Below, one piece after another: positions 4,228-7,528 of a stretch of DNA of 7,528 nucleotides. Source of the DNA: JASFJH01 sp050117725 (GTDB lineage Bacteria; Pseudomonadota; Gammaproteobacteria; AKS1); contig JASFME010000112.1 of assembly GCA_050117725.1 (NCBI GenBank), forward strand, positions 1 through 7,528. The letters are read 5' to 3'. The position numbers were made by a program, and so were the translations under genes. The first letter of the stretch is position 1. Each line of letters starts with the position of its first letter. The notes under the pieces are model-generated. The model was not told the origin of the DNA and ran no database searches. It was given only the letters and a program-made list of their open reading frames with translations.

Positions 4228-6615
4228 TCAGGATGCGGCAGATCCAGGGACAGGGAAAAGTTTGTCGGCCGCGGCAGGTTTGCCGTAATGATAGCCCTGG
4301 CCGCAATGAATGCCGAGCGCCAGTACGGCATCGCGGATGGCCTCGTTCTCGATACTCTCCGCGATACTGATCGCGCCGAACGAGGTGCTCAGGGCGTGGA
4401 TGTGTTCGATGATGGTACGGTTATCGCCCTGTTCAAGGATGCCTTCGATATAGCTGCCATCGATCTTCAGGTACTCGGGACGGAAGCGGCGCAGGTAATT
4501 ATAGGTCGAGTAGCCCTGGCCGAAGTCATCGAGTGCTATCTTGCAGCCAAGATCACGCAACTGCTGGATATCATTTAACAGCGCATCATTCAGTGTCAGC
4601 GTCTCGCGCTCGGTGATTTCAATCGTGATCTGCCTGCCCTCGAGACAGGCCGGGCGCAACAACAGGCTCAACTCGGTGAGGAAGTTTTTGTCATAAAATG
4701 AAGTCAGGTTGATGTTCATGAACAACTCGATATCCTTCGGCGCGAGTTGCAGGGCCTTGCCGATGACATGCAGGTCGATTTCCCGCACCAGGCCAAGGTC
4801 TTCCGCCACCTTGATAAATTGCGAGGCAGGCATAAACAGGTTGCCGCGTTGCATATTGGCCAGCACTTCGTAGGCCATCGGTTTACCGTTGCGCAGGTCG
4901 GTGATCGGCTGGAAGGTCGGCACGATATCGCCGGCCTCGATTGCATTGCGCAGCTCGAAGCCGCGACTGAACACTTCCATGATGCCCTGGCTGATATCCG
5001 TTGACAGTACTTCGACATGGCCACGGCGCCGGCGCTTGGCATGATAGAGCGCAACATCGGCAGCACCGATCAGCTCCTGCACAGTCTGACCATGAACAGG
5101 CGCGATCGACATGCCGACACTGGCACGCAGTTGCAGGTGGCCGACGGTCAGGCGTACCCGTGTCTTGTTAATTGACTCGAGCAGTGCCTCGGTAATCTTT
5201 TTCGCCTCGTTGATGTCAGTGTCATAAATGATCAGGGCAAACTCGTCACCGGCCAGCCGTGCCACGGTATCGTTATGACGCACCATGGTACGCAACATGT
5301 TGGCAACGGTTTTTAGTACCTTGTCGCCGACCGGGTGACCATAGGTATCATTGATAAACTTGAAACCGTCGACATCGAGTAATGCGAGGCAGATCGACTT
5401 GTCCTGTTGCAAGGCAAGTGACAACTTCTCACTCAGCAAATGCTCGAAATGACGGCGGTTAGACAAGCCGGTCAGGTCATCGGTGATGGACGATCGGTAC
5501 AGTTCTTCCTGGTGCTCGCGCAGGGTCTTACCGAGCTCATAACGCTCATTGATATCCTGGAAACGCCCGACGACACCGTTTAACTGGCCCTGTTCATTGA
5601 AAGTGGCATAGGCATCGAGTTCGACGTGCACCCGTTTGCCGTCGGCCGCCATGATCTCGAGTTCGTGGTTACGGATATCGAGGTTGCGAAGGTTGGCGGG
5701 CAGGAACATTTCATGATGTTCTTTTTCCGGTAACAGCGAGTAAAACGGCATGCCAGAGGATTCGTTTTGTTGGTAGCCGGTAATCTGTTGCCAGGCCGGG
5801 TTGAGAAAACAGATGTTGCCCATCTCATCCAGTTCAAACAGCGCCTCGCGCATGTTGTTGACCAGGGTACGTAATTGTTGTTCGTTGCTGCGCAGTCGTT
5901 CCTGGGTATGCTCCAGGTCAGCGATCTGGGCGGACATGAGGCTGGCATTTTCCTGCAAGGCATCGCCAAGCTCATGTATTTCCCGGTAATCACTGGATAT
6001 CACACCGGGCATACGCAGCGCGTCACCGGCGCCAAGGTGTGCCGCGATCCGCACGAGTCGTTTCAACGGCGTAGTAAAGCCGGTAATAATCCGGTAGGTA
6101 ATAATCAGGCTCACTGCCAGCAAACCGAACAGCAGGACCAGGTTATTGATCAGGATGGTGTTGAGCTGGTTGTTAATCGGCGTGGCCGAGAGGCGGATTT
6201 CCAGCATACCCTTGCTGATGCCGTTTTTCAGCAGGTCGGAATCGAGGACGATACTCGCATCTTGCTTGCCGACGAAGGTGCGCGTTAACAGGTTGGGTTC
6301 ATCTTCCTGTTGTTCCAGTGAATAAATCAGCGAGCCGGTGCGGTCACTGACAAAGACACCGGCAATCGCCGTATCATGGATCAGGGTATCGAGGTAATTC
6401 TTCAGGCCGCGTGCATCGCGTCGGGTCAGCATACCGCGCACATTCGGCTCCGCCAGGGTGAGCATATTGCGCGCCAGGCTGCGTTGGGCCTCGAGCTGGG
6501 TGTTCGCGGCCTGTTGCAGGATATACACGCCGAGCAGCAGCACGGCCAGTATTTGCATAATGGCAAAGGCAAGTACGAGACGGGAACGCAGGCTGTCTGG
6601 CAGGAATGTTTTCAT
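4228..6615 (-). CDS. Membrane-bound sensor with HAMP, PAS, GGDEF and EAL domains (c-di-GMP turnover)
   Basis: The protein has 795 residues. Membrane segments at about 12-33 and 154-176 flank a periplasmic sensor of about 120 residues. HAMP (about 177-230), PAS (about 245-355), GGDEF (about 377-535) and EAL (about 550-790) follow in the cytosol. The GGDEF signature reads AGDEF (455-459), with the metal/substrate region DVDGFKFINDTYGH present and an intact RxxD inhibitory site, RHND (446-449). The EAL domain begins with EVL (583-585) and keeps N634 or N636, E666, D696, D697, K717, E753 and Q773, so c-di-GMP phosphodiesterase activity is likely. Either or both activities are possible. The periplasmic ligand is unknown. 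The ATG at 6615 gives a normal short cytosolic tail before the first membrane segment, but has no good Shine-Dalgarno. A promoter at 6661-6689 suggests independent transcription. A link to B12 is only positional. Confidence 0.93.
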   Translation of the reverse strand: MKTFLPDSLRSRLVLAFAIMQILAVLLLGVYILQQAANTQLEAQRSLARNMLTLAEPNVRGMLTRRDARGLKNYLDTLIHDTAIAGVFVSDRTGSLIYSLEQQEDEPNLLTRTFVGKQDASIVLDSDLLKNGISKGMLEIRLSATPINNQLNTILINNLVLLFGLLAVSLIITYRIITGFTTPLKRLVRIAAHLGAGDALRMPGVISSDYREIHELGDALQENASLMSAQIADLEHTQERLRSNEQQLRTLVNNMREALFELDEMGNICFLNPAWQQITGYQQNESSGMPFYSLLPEKEHHEMFLPANLRNLDIRNHELEIMAADGKRVHVELDAYATFNEQGQLNGVVGRFQDINERYELGKTLREHQEELYRSSITDDLTGLSNRRHFEHLLSEKLSLALQQDKSICLALLDVDGFKFINDTYGHPVGDKVLKTVANMLRTMVRHNDTVARLAGDEFALIIYDTDINEAKKITEALLESINKTRVRLTVGHLQLRASVGMSIAPVHGQTVQELIGAADVALYHAKRRRRGHVEVLSTDISQGIMEVFSRGFELRNAIEAGDIVPTFQPITDLRNGKPMAYEVLANMQRGNLFMPASQFIKVAEDLGLVREIDLHVIGKALQLAPKDIELFMNINLTSFYDKNFLTELSLLLRPACLEGRQITIEITERETLTLNDALLNDIQQLRDLGCKIALDDFGQGYSTYNYLRRFRPEYLKIDGSYIEGILEQGDNRTIIEHIHALSTSFGAISIAESIENEAIRDAVLALGIHCGQGYHYGKPAAADKLFPVPGSAAS

Positions 6616-6660
6616 ATGTCGGCTAGGTTATCGCCGGGAGTCCTTCCCCGTGCACGGCGT

Positions 6661-6689
6661 ATTATTGCGCGAACACCCAGCGCTGTCAC
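6661..6689 (-). promoter_or_regulatory. Candidate sigma70-like promoter of the GGDEF/EAL gene
   Basis: GTGACA (6689-6684, 5 of 6 matches to the -35 consensus) is followed after exactly 17 nt by AATAAT (6666-6661, 5 of 6 matches to the -10 consensus). Both lie in the gap between the ABC ATPase stop and the GGDEF/EAL start. The expected transcript would have a leader of about 40 nt that can form a CGCCG/CGGCG stem (6659-6655 with 6636-6632). Found by eye and not tested; co-transcription with the ABC genes is not excluded. Confidence 0.5.
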
Positions 6690-6698
6690 GGACGGCCA

Positions 6699-7460
6699 TC
6701 AGTCAGGGTGGAACAGCTTGCCGTGCGGGCCGTTTATTTCAATAATATCATGATCATACAGGCGGCTGGCGTGCGCCGCAGTAAGTTCTGCCGGCGCCAG
6801 CAATTCGTGCTCGGCATTCCCGTACAACAGCAACAGCCGGTTGCAGTAGCGCAGTGCCAGGTTCAGATCATGCATGACGATCACCGCGAGGTGCTGCCCG
6901 GAGTCGAGTCGTTGCTGCAGTGCCTCCAGCAGCCTGACCTGGTGGTGCAGATCGAGATGGTTGGTCGGTTCGTCGAGCAGCATGACAGCCGGGTTCTGGA
7001 CGAACAGGGTGGCAAGAGCGAGGCGGCGACGCTCGCCGCCCGACAGGGTACTGACCAGCCGGTCCTGCATGCCATCCAGCTGCAAGGCCGCGAGGGTGCT
7101 GTGGGCATGCGCGATGTCTTCGGCGCTTTCGTTTTGCCATAAGGAAAGGAAAGGGTGGCGGCCGATCAGCGCGGTTTCCATGACCGTGCCGGGAAACAGA
7201 TTGTCATCATCCTGGCCGAGCAGGCCAAGGCGTTGCGCGATGTCGCGTCGGGACAACCCGGCCAGCGTGTGCCCATCAAGTTTTACCTGGCCGGATTGTG
7301 CGGCATGCAGTCCGGCCAGCGTGTGCAACAAGGTGGTCTTGCCGGCCCCGTTGCGGCCGAGGATGCCGAGGCAGTCGCCATTATCGAGTTGCAGTGACAG
7401 ATCTTTGCAGACCCGGATATCGGCAACCGAAACCGTCAGGGCATCGAGTTGCAGGCTCAT
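6699..7460 (-). CDS. btuD: BtuD-like ABC transporter ATP-binding protein (cobalamin/siderophore-type importer)
   Basis: The protein has 253 residues, typical of the FecE/BtuD family, and would form a homodimer under a BtuC-type permease to drive corrinoid import across the inner membrane. All ATPase motifs are intact: Walker A GRNGAGKTT (35-43), Q-loop Q83 in LLGQDDD, signature LSGGE (139-143), Walker B VMLLDE (149-154), D-loop NHLD (157-160) and H-loop H197 in VMHDLN. The ATG overlaps the stop of the upstream permease gene as ATGA, and a GAGG site lies 7 nt upstream, within the permease codons. The family also serves iron-siderophore and heme import, so the B12 assignment rests on btuB, the riboswitch and the adenosyltransferase downstream. 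Its own transcript starts outside the window, so whether a second riboswitch controls it cannot be seen. Confidence 0.9.
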   Translation of the reverse strand: MSLQLDALTVSVADIRVCKDLSLQLDNGDCLGILGRNGAGKTTLLHTLAGLHAAQSGQVKLDGHTLAGLSRRDIAQRLGLLGQDDDNLFPGTVMETALIGRHPFLSLWQNESAEDIAHAHSTLAALQLDGMQDRLVSTLSGGERRRLALATLFVQNPAVMLLDEPTNHLDLHHQVRLLEALQQRLDSGQHLAVIVMHDLNLALRYCNRLLLLYGNAEHELLAPAELTAAHASRLYDHDIIEINGPHGKLFHPD

Positions 7461-7528
7461 GCCCGGGCCTCGCTGCGTAACAGGTACAGGAATAACGGCA
7501 CCCCGAGCAGCGCGGTCAGTACGCCGAC
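7457..7528 (-). CDS. btuC: Partial CDS, C-terminus of a FecCD/BtuC-type permease
   Basis: The last 23 codons are in the window; the rest lies beyond the right edge. They read VGVLTALLGVPLFLYLLR followed by SEARA and TGA. The G-x-x-T-A-L-L-G-x-P-x-F pattern is the hallmark C-terminal end of FecCD-family permeases, the integral membrane partners of BtuD/FecE ATPases. The stop overlaps the ATG of the ATPase gene by ATGA, a sign of translational coupling and equal production of the two subunits. Substrate is inferred as cobalamin from the locus. A binding protein (BtuF) may lie further upstream. Confidence 0.85.
   Translation of the reverse strand, partial: VGVLTALLGVPLFLYLLRSEARA

Noticed and set aside
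3950..4288. Plus-strand 112-codon open frame across the riboswitch
   Set aside because: It is antisense to the aptamer and the end of the EAL gene, with no similarity that I recognise.
6616..6660. Palindrome CCGTGCACGG and the CGCCG/CGGCG stem as a terminator or operator
   Set aside because: No U-tract follows, and there is no known regulator site to match; kept only as leader structure of the downstream gene.

Overview
The window is a vitamin B12 (cobalamin) uptake and use locus from a Gram-negative, GC-rich bacterium. It is most likely an environmental gammaproteobacterium, inferred from the outer-membrane BtuB-type receptor, a TonB-type transducer, BtuCD-type transport genes and a cobalamin riboswitch. 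Species cannot be named from the sequence. Every supported gene lies on the minus strand, so transcription runs from high to low coordinates. I see no tRNA, rRNA, CRISPR array, insertion sequence or transposase.

Upstream block (7528 down to 4228). The window opens inside the last 23 codons of a FecCD/BtuC-type permease. Its stop overlaps the ATG of a complete BtuD-like ABC ATPase. After an 83-nt gap with a good sigma70-like promoter (6661-6689) comes a 795-residue membrane-bound protein with a periplasmic sensor region, HAMP, PAS, GGDEF and EAL domains, which points to c-di-GMP turnover.

Control region (4227 down to 3820, about 400 nt without a gene). It holds a strong sigma70-like promoter (4152-4180), then a cobalamin riboswitch aptamer (about 4136-3950) with the B12 box and the other conserved blocks. 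A downstream platform follows whose hairpin can pair a TCTCC segment with the Shine-Dalgarno of btuB, which suggests translational rather than transcriptional control. A competing 7-bp helix looks like an antisequestor.

Riboswitch operon (3819 down to 1). The order is btuB, a TonB-like transducer, a PduO-type cob(I)alamin adenosyltransferase, a DUF71/Dph6-like PP-loop ATPase, and the first 11 codons of a protein starting with a nucleotide-binding (Rossmann-type) motif. Gaps are 4 to 20 nt, so this is almost certainly one transcript. The logic is coherent: BtuB imports corrinoids across the outer membrane, the TonB-like protein would energise it, BtuCD moves them across the inner membrane, and the adenosyltransferase makes the coenzyme form. 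The DUF71 protein is the least understood member and a candidate for corrinoid salvage. The c-di-GMP protein between the two transport halves is an unusual neighbour. No BtuF binding protein and no ExbB/ExbD are visible here.
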